The translations under genes were made by a program, and so were the position numbers. Positions 1 through 7,499 of a stretch of DNA of 14,887 nt are shown in pieces (the stretch's first letter is position 1; the number at the start of each line of letters is the position of its first letter). The notes under the pieces are model-generated. The model was not told the origin of the DNA, did not search any database, and was given only the letters and a program-made list of their open reading frames with translations. Source of the stretch: Xanthomonas hortorum (lineage in GTDB: Bacteria; Pseudomonadota; Gammaproteobacteria; Xanthomonadales; Xanthomonadaceae); NCBI RefSeq assembly GCF_002940005.1, contig NZ_MDEF01000111.1. One strand, 5' to 3'.

Positions 1-53
1 CATGAGGCGGGTAGTGTCGCGTATCTATGGTGCGTTGTTCAGAGGTTCCCTAA
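1..53. mobile_element. Probable end of an IS5-type insertion sequence, with a CTAA junction
   Basis: Homology to a GH12 gene stops abruptly to the left of position 54. Read on the minus strand, the sequence from 49 downwards begins GGAACCTCTGAACAACGC. From memory this resembles the terminal inverted repeat of the IS5 group (GGAAGGTGCGAACAA). It is followed by CTAA at 50-53, which fits the YTAR target preference of that group. No transposase is visible because the window starts here, so the IS family is an inference from about 16 bases and one possible target duplication. A deletion or another rearrangement joining unrelated DNA to the gene is the alternative. Confidence 0.45.
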
Positions 54-596
54 GGCTATCCGGCGATCGTGCGCGGCTGGCATTACGACTGGAATCCGAC
101 CAGCGACACCTTGTTCCCGAAGCAGATTTCCTCGCTGAGCAAGATCCCGCTCAAGTTCACCTACAGCGCAGGCGGCACCAATCTGGCTGGCGATTTTGCC
201 TACGACATCTTCTTCCGTTGGGATACCGCCAAGGGCAACCCGCAGCTGGAAGTGATGATCTGGGGCGACCATAACTCCTGGCCGATCGGCACGCTGACCG
301 CGAGTAATGTGATCACTGCCGGTGGACGCACCTTCGACCTGTGGGAAGGCTTCAACTCCGGTGCCGGCTACTACGTCTACACCTTCATCCCGACCGGCAC
401 TGCCGGCCAGCCCACGCTCAAGACCAGCGGCAGCCTCAACGTGGATGCCAAGCCGTTCCTCACCTGGCTGCAGACCAACCGGTCCAAGGATGGGCGCTAC
501 AACAACAGCATGTATCTGCATGCGGTTGAAGCGGGTTTTGAAGTGGTGCGCGGCAATGGTTGGGCCAAGGTCAGCGCCACGCTCGACGCACAGTAA
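54..596 (+). pseudogene. GH12 endoglucanase, 5'-truncated remnant
   Basis: The reading frame Gly-Tyr-Pro-Ala-Ile at 54-68 continues to a TAA stop at 594-596 and aligns throughout with the downstream intact GH12 protein from its residue 85 onward. The C-terminal two thirds of the beta-jelly-roll are kept, including both catalytic glutamates: the nucleophile in LEVMIW (codon 249-251) and the acid/base in AGFE (codon 540-542). The signal peptide and the first beta-strands (about 84 residues of the paralogue) are missing, and an in-frame TAA at 51-53 sits at the break. A GTG at 69 could start a 175-residue product, but it would lack a signal peptide and part of the fold. It is therefore very probably non-functional. 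GH12 enzymes (Pectobacterium CelS is one) are secreted endo-beta-1,4-glucanases or xyloglucanases. The body of the gene shows no further frameshift, which suggests the damage is recent. Confidence 0.85.
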
Positions 597-616
597 TCTG
601 CAATAACGTGGTCTTG

Positions 617-642
617 TGCGCGGCGCATGCATGCGTCGCGCA
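617..642. terminator. Hairpin behind the truncated GH12 gene
   Basis: Two 13-base arms, TGCGCGGCGCATG and CATGCGTCGCGCA, are directly adjacent and complementary apart from one G-T pair. They begin 20 bases after the stop codon. There is no T-run behind the stem, so it may stabilise mRNA ends or terminate weakly rather than act as a classical intrinsic terminator. The remaining bases up to the next gene (643-823) show no gene and no clear promoter. Confidence 0.4.
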
Positions 643-835
643 TCGGATGGGGCCACGGTGATCGCTCTGCAGGGATGGCCAACGTCCTCGCCCCGTCAGC
701 GCGAGGGTGTCCGTTGCCAGTGACGCCAACGCGTCGATGGCGCCGGATGCGTAATGGTCGTTCGTTCACCGCTCGGCGCGTTGCGCTGCACGCCGGTGGA
801 CGAACGTTTATCCATCCATCATCGGAGTCCACCCC

Positions 836-1633
836 ATGCAGTTGCACGACAGTTTCCGTTCGCTGACGTCTGCTGGTTCCAACCCGTTGCCGCGCGCTGT
901 GGCGTTGGCCTTGGTGCTGGTCGCATCCAGCGCCAGCGCCGCTACCGGCGAGACCAAGGTCTACGGCACGCAATACGCCTACAACAATAATTTCAACGAC
1001 AAGAACAACAACATCAAGGCGACCTTCGGCTCGGGCAGCACGCCGAGCATGACCGTGACCTACAACCTGCCCAGCGGAACGTTGTATGGCTATCCCGCCA
1101 TTTGCCGCGGTTGGCACTACACCATGAACCCGGCCACCGACAGCTACTTTCCGCATCAGGTGTCCAAGATCGGCAGCCTGAGCGGCGCAGTGGCGTTCAC
1201 CACCAGCGGCAGCGGGCAGACCGGTGACTTTGCCTACGATCTGTTCTTCCGCAAGGACGCCAGCAAGGGCGACCCGCAGCTGGAAGTGATGATCTGGGGC
1301 GCCAACAATTCCTATCCGCTGGGTACGCTGACCACCGCCAATGCCATCACCTCCGGCGGCGTCACCTATGACCTGTGGGAAGGCAATAACTCCGCTGCAG
1401 GCTATTACGTGTACACCTTCATCCCGCACGGCACCGCAGGCAACAGCAATGCGTTGCCGGCAAAGGGCAATCTCACTGCGGACGTCAAGGCGTTCTTGAC
1501 CAAGCTGCAGGAGTTGCGTGGCAGCGATGGCCGCTACAGCAACGCGCTGTATCTGCAGGTGGTGGAGGGCGGCTTCGAAGTTACCGGCGGGATGGGCTCG
1601 GTGTCGCTGAGTGGGGCGATTACCGCCAAATAA
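836..1633 (+). CDS. Secreted GH12 endo-beta-1,4-glucanase (cellulase/xyloglucanase)
   Basis: A 265-residue protein with a Sec signal peptide: a hydrophobic stretch at about 21-33 and a likely cleavage after Ala-Ser-Ala near residue 36. The rest is a single GH12 beta-jelly-roll domain. The catalytic pair is visible as Glu150 in QLEVMIWG (nucleophile) and Glu248 in GGFEV (acid/base). Conserved blocks GYPAI, DFAYDLFF and YDLWEG lie in the usual order. The family hydrolyses internal beta-1,4 links of cellulose or xyloglucan with retention; sequence alone does not separate these substrates. The start at 836 has a GGAG ribosome site at 824-827, eight bases upstream. It is the paralogue of the truncated gene just before it, so the locus was a tandem GH12 pair. 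With the convergent rhamnogalacturonan lyase it forms a small plant cell-wall degradation cluster. Similar genes are sometimes annotated celS; I leave the symbol open. Confidence 0.93.
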   Translation: MQLHDSFRSLTSAGSNPLPRAVALALVLVASSASAATGETKVYGTQYAYNNNFNDKNNNIKATFGSGSTPSMTVTYNLPSGTLYGYPAICRGWHYTMNPATDSYFPHQVSKIGSLSGAVAFTTSGSGQTGDFAYDLFFRKDASKGDPQLEVMIWGANNSYPLGTLTTANAITSGGVTYDLWEGNNSAAGYYVYTFIPHGTAGNSNALPAKGNLTADVKAFLTKLQELRGSDGRYSNALYLQVVEGGFEVTGGMGSVSLSGAITAK

Positions 1634-1785
1634 GCGCGGCGATCAACAGACCGACGCGTAGCCAGCACCTGGAAGCGGCATGATCCCGCGGACTCTAGCG
1701 CGTGGATGGTATGGGCCGATTGCAACCAGCGGCCAGGCGCATTCGATGCGCTGCTCGGTGGTTGAGTGTCGTCGTTCCTGAGCTG

Positions 1786-1823
1786 TGCCACCCACCGCAC
1801 GTGTCTGTGCGCGGTGGGTGGCA
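1786..1823. terminator. Strong bidirectional hairpin between convergent genes
   Basis: The arms TGCCACCCACCGC (1786-1798) and GCGGTGGGTGGCA (1811-1823) are perfectly complementary over 13 bases with a 12-base loop. The hairpin lies 10 bases beyond the stop codon of the minus-strand lyase and 152 bases beyond the plus-strand GH12 gene. Neither side has a long T-run. Its position fits a shared transcript end or mRNA-stabilising stem for both genes. Confidence 0.6.
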
Positions 1824-1833
1824 GGCAGGTGCC

Positions 1834-3441
1834 TTACATCGCCACCAGCTGGATGCTGTCGAACACGAACGCCGGGCTGAGGAAGCCATCGTCCGGCGAT
1901 CCGGAGGCGACGCCGATCTCGATGCGGTTGCTGCCGGCCTGCAGCGCCGAGGCAGGAATATCCACCTCGTACAGCGTGTTGTTGCCGCGCGTGGTGCCAC
2001 GGGTGATGCCGCGCGTCTTGGGTTGGTTGGGTGTGGCCGGTAGCGGTCCATTCCAGCGCGCATTGACGCTGATCTGCGGACGCGCGCTGACCTGGCTCAG
2101 TGGCACGAAGATGCGCAGGCGATAGCCACGCACTTCATTGGCGGCCAGGGGGAAGTCGATGCGGTTCGGCGTGTTGATGCTGCGCCACTGCACCGCCGGA
2201 AAGCTGCCCACACTGCTGGAGCCGACGGTGTAGGTGACCGGTGCCCAGCTCATGCGTTTGTCGGAGGGATGCGCGCGCGGTAACAGGTCCGCATACCGGA
2301 AACCGGCGGGCGTGCCATCGGCAACGCCGATCTGCCACTTCGGCGTGCCCGCCAATGCCACTGCCTGCAGCGCGGCTTGCGCCGTCGCATTGGCAAACAC
2401 TTCGACATCGCGTTGGGCCACTTCCAGTTCGTTCTGGTAGAGCGTCATGCGATAGCGTCCCGGGCGCACGCCGGCAAGCTGGTAGTCGCCGCTGCCATTG
2501 GCCGTGGCCCAGTACTGCGCCTGGTCACTGCGCAGGCCGACCACGGCGGGCTGGCCGGACAACACGCCGCTGACGCGGCCGCTCACCGCACCGCGCCCGG
2601 CATCGGCGAGATAACCGCTCAGGCCCAGGCTGGCGTCGACAAAGCTGGTGTCCAGTTGCGCGCTGGAGGGCGCACCGCCATCGGTGAACAGCAGCCCGTA
2701 CACGCCGTGGAAACCGCCGCGAAACGCCTCGGTCTGGGTGTGGTCGGAATACATGTAGTTGTAGAGCTCATGCGTCACGCGGGTTTTTTGCGTGGCGATG
2801 TCCTTGAAAAACGGCCCGCCGGAACTGCGCTCGCGATTGCCCATCAGCATGAATGCCGAAACCCCCGAACCGCTGACCCCATGCACCTTGTCGTCGATCA
2901 TGCGACGTGCCGAGTAGAACTTGGAACTGGTGCGTCCATCCGGCAGCAAGAACACATCCTCGCTCTCGACCGGCGTGCCGACGTTGGAATCGGGTTCCTG
3001 CTGTGCATTCGGCAGCTTGGCGACATTCAAGCGGGTGACGAAGCGCAGCTCTTCGCCGCCGACCTTCGACAGTGTCGGTGCATACGTTGCCATGTAGATC
3101 GCGTTGCGGCCCGTGCGTGCAATGTAGTACTGGGTCAGGTCGCCGGCCTTGGCCGAGATCACGATCGCCCCACCCACCGTGCGCGCCTCCACGCTGGCGC
3201 TACCCAGCCCCGAGGCCAGCTGCGTGCCCTTGGACTCGGTGGTCTGCAACTCGTTGTCGCGATAACGCATCGACACGATGTCGCCATTGCCGGCGTTGAC
3301 CGAAAACACCAGTTGGGCGCCGGTGTCCACGATGAAGCGATCACCGCTGCGGGTGACTCCGAAGGCAGCCATGGCAGGTGCGCTGACGCTGCCGTAGAAC
3401 AACAGTGCGCATGCCAGGATGCGCAGGGTAGGGCGGGGCAT
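1834..3441 (-). CDS. Secreted rhamnogalacturonan lyase, PL4 family
   Basis: A 535-residue protein with a signal peptide (MPRPTLRILACALLFYG..., cleavage near Ala25/Ala26). Polysaccharide lyase family 4 enzymes cut the rhamnogalacturonan I backbone of pectin by beta-elimination. The N-terminal catalytic beta-sandwich spans about 27-280, a fibronectin-III/carboxypeptidase-like domain about 284-355, and a C-terminal carbohydrate-binding beta-sandwich about 367-535. Lys174 (SSKFYSARR) and His234 (YSDHTQTE) are 60 residues apart, the same spacing as the catalytic Lys150/His210 I recall for Aspergillus RGL4. The length is close to Dickeya RhiE-type enzymes. I chose the ATG at 3441 because it gives a complete signal peptide and has a GGAG site in CTCGGAGATCGATATG; a 50-residue upstream extension is arginine/serine-rich and has no such site. 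It converges on the GH12 gene, which also acts on plant walls. The 210 bases upstream (3442-3651) probably hold its promoter, but I could not identify one. Confidence 0.92.
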   Translation of the reverse strand: MPRPTLRILACALLFYGSVSAPAMAAFGVTRSGDRFIVDTGAQLVFSVNAGNGDIVSMRYRDNELQTTESKGTQLASGLGSASVEARTVGGAIVISAKAGDLTQYYIARTGRNAIYMATYAPTLSKVGGEELRFVTRLNVAKLPNAQQEPDSNVGTPVESEDVFLLPDGRTSSKFYSARRMIDDKVHGVSGSGVSAFMLMGNRERSSGGPFFKDIATQKTRVTHELYNYMYSDHTQTEAFRGGFHGVYGLLFTDGGAPSSAQLDTSFVDASLGLSGYLADAGRGAVSGRVSGVLSGQPAVVGLRSDQAQYWATANGSGDYQLAGVRPGRYRMTLYQNELEVAQRDVEVFANATAQAALQAVALAGTPKWQIGVADGTPAGFRYADLLPRAHPSDKRMSWAPVTYTVGSSSVGSFPAVQWRSINTPNRIDFPLAANEVRGYRLRIFVPLSQVSARPQISVNARWNGPLPATPNQPKTRGITRGTTRGNNTLYEVDIPASALQAGSNRIEIGVASGSPDDGFLSPAFVFDSIQLVAM

Positions 3442-3651
3442 ATCGATCTCCGAGTGGGGGCTGTCGCTGTGATGCCGACGCGCGATGCTAGGCGAGCTGG
3501 ACAGCGACAACGATGACCACGCGTGCAGAGCGTGCGCCCTGTTCGAAGTGGCGTGCCGAAACGCAGTGGAGGTCACGCTCTCTGTCTGCAACCTGGAGGC
3601 ACGAAGCGACCGATGGACGGTGCTGCCTGCATTTCACTGCGGTGACATGCG

Positions 3652-4005
3652 TCAGTGCAGCGCGTCGCGCGCCGATTGGATCGCCAGCACCCACTGTTCG
3701 CGTTTGCCGATCACGAAGCGATGCTCGCCACCATCGTCCAGTTGAACCACCAGCGAGGTCGGCGCAACTGGCAGCAAGCCGAACAACCGTGTCCAGCGCA
3801 GTTGCATCGCCCCGATCTGCGCCAGATGCACGGTCAACGATTGGGTCTGGATATTGAGGGCATGCGGCTGAAAGTGCAGCGCATCGGCAGTGAGGATCAA
3901 GCGCCCGCCCACCGCTTCCAAGCCACGTTGCAGATTGGCGGGTGCCTGGCGCAACACGACGCGATCGATCGAGCGCAATCCGCTGCCCTGGAACAGCGAG
4001 GTCAC
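3652..4005 (-). CDS. GRAM-domain (bacterial PH-like) protein
   Basis: A 117-residue soluble protein. Residues about 28-112 follow the GRAM/bPH pattern: GGRLILTADALHFQPH, then a strand ending in LAQIGAMQLRW, then SLVVQLDDGGEHRFVIGKREQWVLAI. In eukaryotes the GRAM fold often binds lipids or peptides; small stand-alone bacterial members have no assigned function. The likely start is GTG at 4005, preceded by AGGGG nine bases upstream. The frame stays open further upstream to 4119 but has no better start. It follows the DUF2809 gene on the same strand after a 111-base gap, so the two may share a transcript. I see no signal peptide and no catalytic motif. Confidence 0.75.
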   Translation of the reverse strand: MTSLFQGSGLRSIDRVVLRQAPANLQRGLEAVGGRLILTADALHFQPHALNIQTQSLTVHLAQIGAMQLRWTRLFGLLPVAPTSLVVQLDDGGEHRFVIGKREQWVLAIQSARDALH

Positions 4006-4116
4006 CGCGGTACCCCTGCCATGCAGATCGGCCGCGTCTGCCGGTGCAAGGCCGCGACTGTTTCGATCAGTGCCGATGGTGAAACGCGAGACATACGCTA
4101 GACCCGGGGGAGTGCA

Positions 4117-4530
4117 TCACTGCTGCGGATGTCGCCCGGAAGACGCAGCGACACGGCATGACAGCACATCGCCAATGTACGCCACGCCACCGCCAACCAG
4201 ATACATCGCCAGATCGTGCAAGGTGGCGGTGTTGCCGAGCGCGATAGCTGCGGCGCTGCCGGGACGCAGGCCGAGCCGGTCGGCCAGATGGATCGCCTGC
4301 AAGCCTTCGATCACGCACCCGGTCGCCACCGCCAGCAGCGCCGCCCAACGCGGTGAGAGCGCAAGCACACCGCGCAATCCGCAGTAGACCAGGATCACTG
4401 CCAACACATCGCCAAGGCTGCCGCGCACCCACGGCCCACCGAGCCGACCGGCGCCGATTGCCACTTCGATCAGCAGCACGGCGAGTGCAAGCAGCAGGTA
4501 CAGCATGCGTGCGCGTGGAGACATCGGCAT
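4117..4530 (-). CDS. DUF2809 family small integral membrane protein
   Basis: 137 residues with about four predicted membrane segments: about 9-27, 38-58, 60-77 and 104-123. Motifs recalled for DUF2809 are present: W-V-R-G-x-L-G-D (34-41), the Glu75-Gly-Leu-Gln stretch in the third helix, and G-N-T-A-T-L-H-D-L leading into the last helix. The function of the family is unknown. The ATG at 4530 is preferred because the hydrophobic helix begins right after it and an AGG-containing stretch lies about 11 bases upstream. A second ATG at 4524 is equally possible. An upstream extension to 4635 would add a cysteine/arginine-rich peptide unlike a real N-terminus. It lies between the amidohydrolase operon and the GRAM gene, all on the minus strand. 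Confidence 0.75.
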   Translation of the reverse strand: MPMSPRARMLYLLLALAVLLIEVAIGAGRLGGPWVRGSLGDVLAVILVYCGLRGVLALSPRWAALLAVATGCVIEGLQAIHLADRLGLRPGSAAAIALGNTATLHDLAMYLVGGGVAYIGDVLSCRVAASSGRHPQQ

Positions 4531-4638
4531 TAGGGTGTGCCTGCCAGATGACAGCCGTGTGTGCTCTGGGCAAGAGGGGCGCCGCGCGGCGCAATCCCCC
4601 TTCCTGTGTGGGCAGCGGTGCGGCACATCACACACATG

Positions 4639-4698
4639 CTCACTACGAACATGCGCATTACAAGCACGCCCGTTACAAGTACGCTCACTTCAGATACG
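4639..4698. repeat. Four imperfect 15-bp tandem repeats across a gene end
   Basis: Units are GCTCACTACGAACAT, GCGCATTACAAGCAC, GCCCGTTACAAGTAC and GCTCACTTCAGATAC, back to back, with rough consensus GCnCryTACAArTAC. The last unit contains the final codons and stop (4685-4687) of the minus-strand amidohydrolase-like gene. The other three lie in the gap behind it. The period is a multiple of three and each minus-strand unit repeats a Tyr/Leu/stop-like pattern. The array looks like slippage of the 3' end of the gene. Confidence 0.5.
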
Positions 4699-5965
4699 CA
4701 CGCGGCAACGGTCCTGCCTCTTGCATGTAACGGTCGCGCAGGTCGGTCTGGCGCGAGCGCATCGGCATGTCGCGGCCACCCAGCCACACCTGTTCGGCAT
4801 AGTGGGCGACATCCAGCGGATCGCCGTCCCACAGCACCAGATCGGCCTGCTTGCCGACCGCGATGCTGCCGATGCGATCGGCTACGCCGAAGATCTCCGC
4901 CGGCACGCGGGTCAGCCCGGCCAGGCCGGATTCCCACGGCAATCCATTGGCCACCGCATTGCCGGCCAACTGGCGCAGCTTGCGCGCGTTATGCGAGGCA
5001 TCGCCGCTCTGGGTGAAGCTGACCTCTACACCCGCCGCGCGCAGACGTGCGGCGTTTTCCAGCGTCGCGCCGATCTGATCGAAAGTGGATGGCAGATCCG
5101 CCAATGCGTCCACCAGCACCGGCACCTTGGCCTGCGCCAACTGCGGTGCGAGCTTCCAGGCTTCGGCACCGCCGGCAATGGCGATGCGGACCTTTTCGCG
5201 CTGCGCCCAGCGCAACAACTGGCGGATATCGGCGGCACGTTCCACCTGCACCACGATGCGACCTTGCCCGCCCAGATACTTGGCCAGCACGTTGCGGCCG
5301 ACCGGGGTCAGCAGCGCATGCGGCGAATCGGCCGGCACGCGCCCGCGCGCTTCGGCAACCAGTTGATCGAGCAGCATCCACTGCGCGGCACGCGAGCTGC
5401 CGGTGAGATCGGATGCGGCTGCACCGATGCGCAGAAACAGGGCATGCGGGCCGATCGGGTCGGGGCTGCCATCCAGCCGCACGATGCCGCCTTGTCCGGC
5501 GATGAAAGCACCACTGGTGGTTGCGCCCAACGCAGTGAAACCGATGCCTTCCACGCGCGCCACCGGCACCAGCACCGAGTCGGGGTTGTAGGCCAGGGTA
5601 ACGTCGAATTCCGGGCGCATCGGCTGATCGCTCAGTTTGACGCCGCTGTCCACGGTGCTGTCTTCGCCGGACACTTCTTCGATGCCGATCTCGGTGATGC
5701 CGCCGAACAATGCCGGGGTCAGCGGGCGGCCCTTGGCCTCGACCACGCGGCCATCGGTGGGTACGGCCAGGTTAGTGCCGATGGCGCGGATCACCCCGCC
5801 CTGTACCAGCACATCGGTGTTGCGCAGCGTGCCTTGGGTGGTGGCGGTATGCACGGTCGCGCCACGGATCAGCACCTGCTGGCCGAATGCAGGCAGTGCA
5901 AGCACTGCGATGACCACTGCCGAGATCGCGCGCAGACGCGGGCGAACGAAGGTCGCGCGGCTCAT
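4685..5965 (-). CDS. Exported amidohydrolase-like protein lacking metal ligands (probable pseudoenzyme)
   Basis: A 426-residue protein with a signal peptide (hydrophobic 13-27, likely cleavage before Gln29). It has the amidohydrolase-superfamily layout: an N-terminal beta-sandwich strand pattern (VLIRGATVHTAT), a TIM-barrel-like middle, and the C-terminal signature GSIAVGKQADLVLWDGDPL (366-384). It aligns with the upstream gene product, but the metal-binding residues are gone. The HxH after beta-1 is replaced by G-I-T-E-I-G (89-94), the HIHCYRAD block by V-Q-V-E-R-A-A-D (239-246), and the FHHG block by A-G-G-A (264-267). Hydrolysis by the standard mechanism is unlikely. The ATG at 5965 overlaps the upstream stop (ATGA) and has the strong site AGGAGGTGG (5970-5978), so it is translationally coupled to the catalytic partner. 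A structural or regulatory subunit is one interpretation. Confidence 0.85.
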   Translation of the reverse strand: MSRATFVRPRLRAISAVVIAVLALPAFGQQVLIRGATVHTATTQGTLRNTDVLVQGGVIRAIGTNLAVPTDGRVVEAKGRPLTPALFGGITEIGIEEVSGEDSTVDSGVKLSDQPMRPEFDVTLAYNPDSVLVPVARVEGIGFTALGATTSGAFIAGQGGIVRLDGSPDPIGPHALFLRIGAAASDLTGSSRAAQWMLLDQLVAEARGRVPADSPHALLTPVGRNVLAKYLGGQGRIVVQVERAADIRQLLRWAQREKVRIAIAGGAEAWKLAPQLAQAKVPVLVDALADLPSTFDQIGATLENAARLRAAGVEVSFTQSGDASHNARKLRQLAGNAVANGLPWESGLAGLTRVPAEIFGVADRIGSIAVGKQADLVLWDGDPLDVAHYAEQVWLGGRDMPMRSRQTDLRDRYMQEAGPLPRAYLK

Positions 5966-7359
5966 CGTGCCACCTCCTGGCCGAGCATGAAGTCCGACAC
6001 CGGCTGCAGTGCGCGGTTATGCCGGTCGTAGACCTGCGCGCCGTCGATATAGACCTGTTCGGCCAGCGCGTAGGAACTGAAAGGATTGCCGTTCCACACC
6101 ACCACATCGCCCATCTTGCCCGGCTCCAATGCGCCGGTCTGCTTCTCAATGCCGAGCGCCTTGGCGGCGTTGCTGGTGAGCCAGCGGATCGCGCGCTCGG
6201 GCGCAATCTCCGTGCCGCTGCGGCGCGCATTGGCGATCACCTTGGCCGCTTCCTGATTCAAGCGCTGGATGCCTTCTTCCGAATCCGAATGCACGATGGC
6301 GCAACTGTTGGCCGGGCGGTCGACCATCGCGATGTTTTCCTGGATGCCGTCGAAGGCTTCCATCTTGAAGCCCCACCAATCGACCCACAGCGCGCCGCAG
6401 ACGTTTTCCTGCGCCAGGCGGTCGGCCAGTTTGTAGGCCTCCACGCCGTGGTGGAAGGCGGCGATGTGGAAGCCGAATTCCTTGGACAGATCCAGCATGG
6501 TCGCCATCTCATCGGCGCGGTAGCAGTGGATATGCACGCGGATGTCGCCGTTGATGGCGCCGGCCAGCGTGTCGAGCTTGAGATCGCGCTTGCCGCCGGC
6601 ATCGCCGCTGCTGTCGTTGTCGCCGCCGCGGCTCCACCAGTGGCGCTTCTTGGTCGTCTTTTTAGGCGCGTTCTTCTGCAGGTACTCGGCCGCATCGATG
6701 AACGCGGCGCGGTAGCCGGCCACATTGCCCATGCGGGTGGCGGGGCCGCCCTTCTCGCCGTAGACGCGCTTGGGATTTTCGCCGCAGGCCATCTTCAGGC
6801 CCCACGGCGCGCCGGGAAACTTCATGCCCTGGTAGGTGGTGGACGCCACGTTCTTGAGCGTGACGCCACGGCCGCCGATCAGATTGGCCGAGCCCGGCAG
6901 AATCTGCAGCGAGGTGATGCCACCGGCCAGCGCGGTGCCGAAGCCCGGGTCCTGCGGCCAGATCGAATGCTCGGCCCAGACATTGGGCGTGACCGGTGCG
7001 GTCATTTCGTTGCCATCGCTGTGCGCGCTGACGCCTGGGCTGGGATACACGCCCAGATGCGAGTGCACGTCGATGATGCCGGGCGTGACCCACTTGCCGG
7101 TGCCGTCGACGCGACGTGCATCGGCCGGCGCCTCCAGCCCGCGCCCGACCGCAGACACCTTGCCCTCGCGCAGCAGCACGTCGGCATCGTCCAGGCGCTG
7201 CCCGGTGCCGGTGAGGACCGTGGCGTGCTGGATCAGCACCGGCCCGGAGGCGAGCGCGTGATAGGTGCTGGGATATGGATCTTGCACAAACCGCGATGCC
7301 GCAGATGCAGGCCCGCACAGCACAGCCGCGCCCAGCGCGGCGAACAGGATGGAACGCAT
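5962..7359 (-). CDS. Exported metal-dependent amidohydrolase (imidazolonepropionase-like group)
   Basis: A 465-residue protein with a signal peptide (cleavage after Ala-Ser-Ala near residue 20), so probably periplasmic. Active-site features of the amidohydrolase superfamily are intact: His99-Ser-His101 in GIIDVHSHLG, His276/His278 in VHIHCYRADEM, His303/His304 in AFHHGVEA, Asp359 in IVHSDSEEG, and the C-terminal GALEPGKMGDVVVWNGNP (409-426). The block LKMACGENPKRVYG (188-201) is typical of the imidazolonepropionase-related group (COG1228-like). The substrate is unknown; members hydrolyse cyclic amides or peptides. A basic, low-complexity insert (about 230-262, KKTTKKRHWWSR followed by Asp/Ser/Gly) interrupts the barrel. 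The ATG at 7359 is chosen for the signal peptide and the GGGGA site just upstream. A frame extending to 7455 has a proline-rich non-signal start. It is the first gene of a two-gene operon with the ligand-less homologue. Confidence 0.88.
   Translation of the reverse strand: MRSILFAALGAAVLCGPASAASRFVQDPYPSTYHALASGPVLIQHATVLTGTGQRLDDADVLLREGKVSAVGRGLEAPADARRVDGTGKWVTPGIIDVHSHLGVYPSPGVSAHSDGNEMTAPVTPNVWAEHSIWPQDPGFGTALAGGITSLQILPGSANLIGGRGVTLKNVASTTYQGMKFPGAPWGLKMACGENPKRVYGEKGGPATRMGNVAGYRAAFIDAAEYLQKNAPKKTTKKRHWWSRGGDNDSSGDAGGKRDLKLDTLAGAINGDIRVHIHCYRADEMATMLDLSKEFGFHIAAFHHGVEAYKLADRLAQENVCGALWVDWWGFKMEAFDGIQENIAMVDRPANSCAIVHSDSEEGIQRLNQEAAKVIANARRSGTEIAPERAIRWLTSNAAKALGIEKQTGALEPGKMGDVVVWNGNPFSSYALAEQVYIDGAQVYDRHNRALQPVSDFMLGQEVAR
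5970..5978 (-). promoter_or_regulatory. Strong Shine-Dalgarno for the second amidohydrolase gene
   Basis: On the minus strand the sequence reads AGGAGGTGG; its AGGAGG core ends seven bases before the ATG at 5965. It lies inside the last codons of the upstream gene, whose stop overlaps this start. Overlap plus a near-perfect ribosome site suggests coupled but efficient translation of the downstream partner. Confidence 0.75.
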
Positions 7360-7499
7360 GGATTTCCCCGGTGCAACGAAAACGTCAGCAGCAAACCTAG
7401 CGGCCGGCGAGGTGCTTGCCAAGTGCTGCGCTCTCGGTGGCGGCGGGCTCATCACATGCGCGCGTGCATGCTGTGCCGTATTCGTCAGGGGAAACGTCG

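Noticed and set aside
2377..3516. 379-codon plus-strand frame opposite the rhamnogalacturonan lyase
   Set aside because: It mirrors the codon pattern of the lyase on the other strand, and its product has no recognisable domain.
3442..3651. Plant-inducible promoter box (TTCGC-N15-TTCGC) or Clp/CRP site before the lyase
   Set aside because: Only isolated half-sites such as TGTGA were found. No correctly spaced pair is present.
7456..7471. Palindrome CATGCGCGCGTGCATG as an operator between divergent genes
   Set aside because: The stem is only five bases outside an alternating GC core, and no known regulator site matches.
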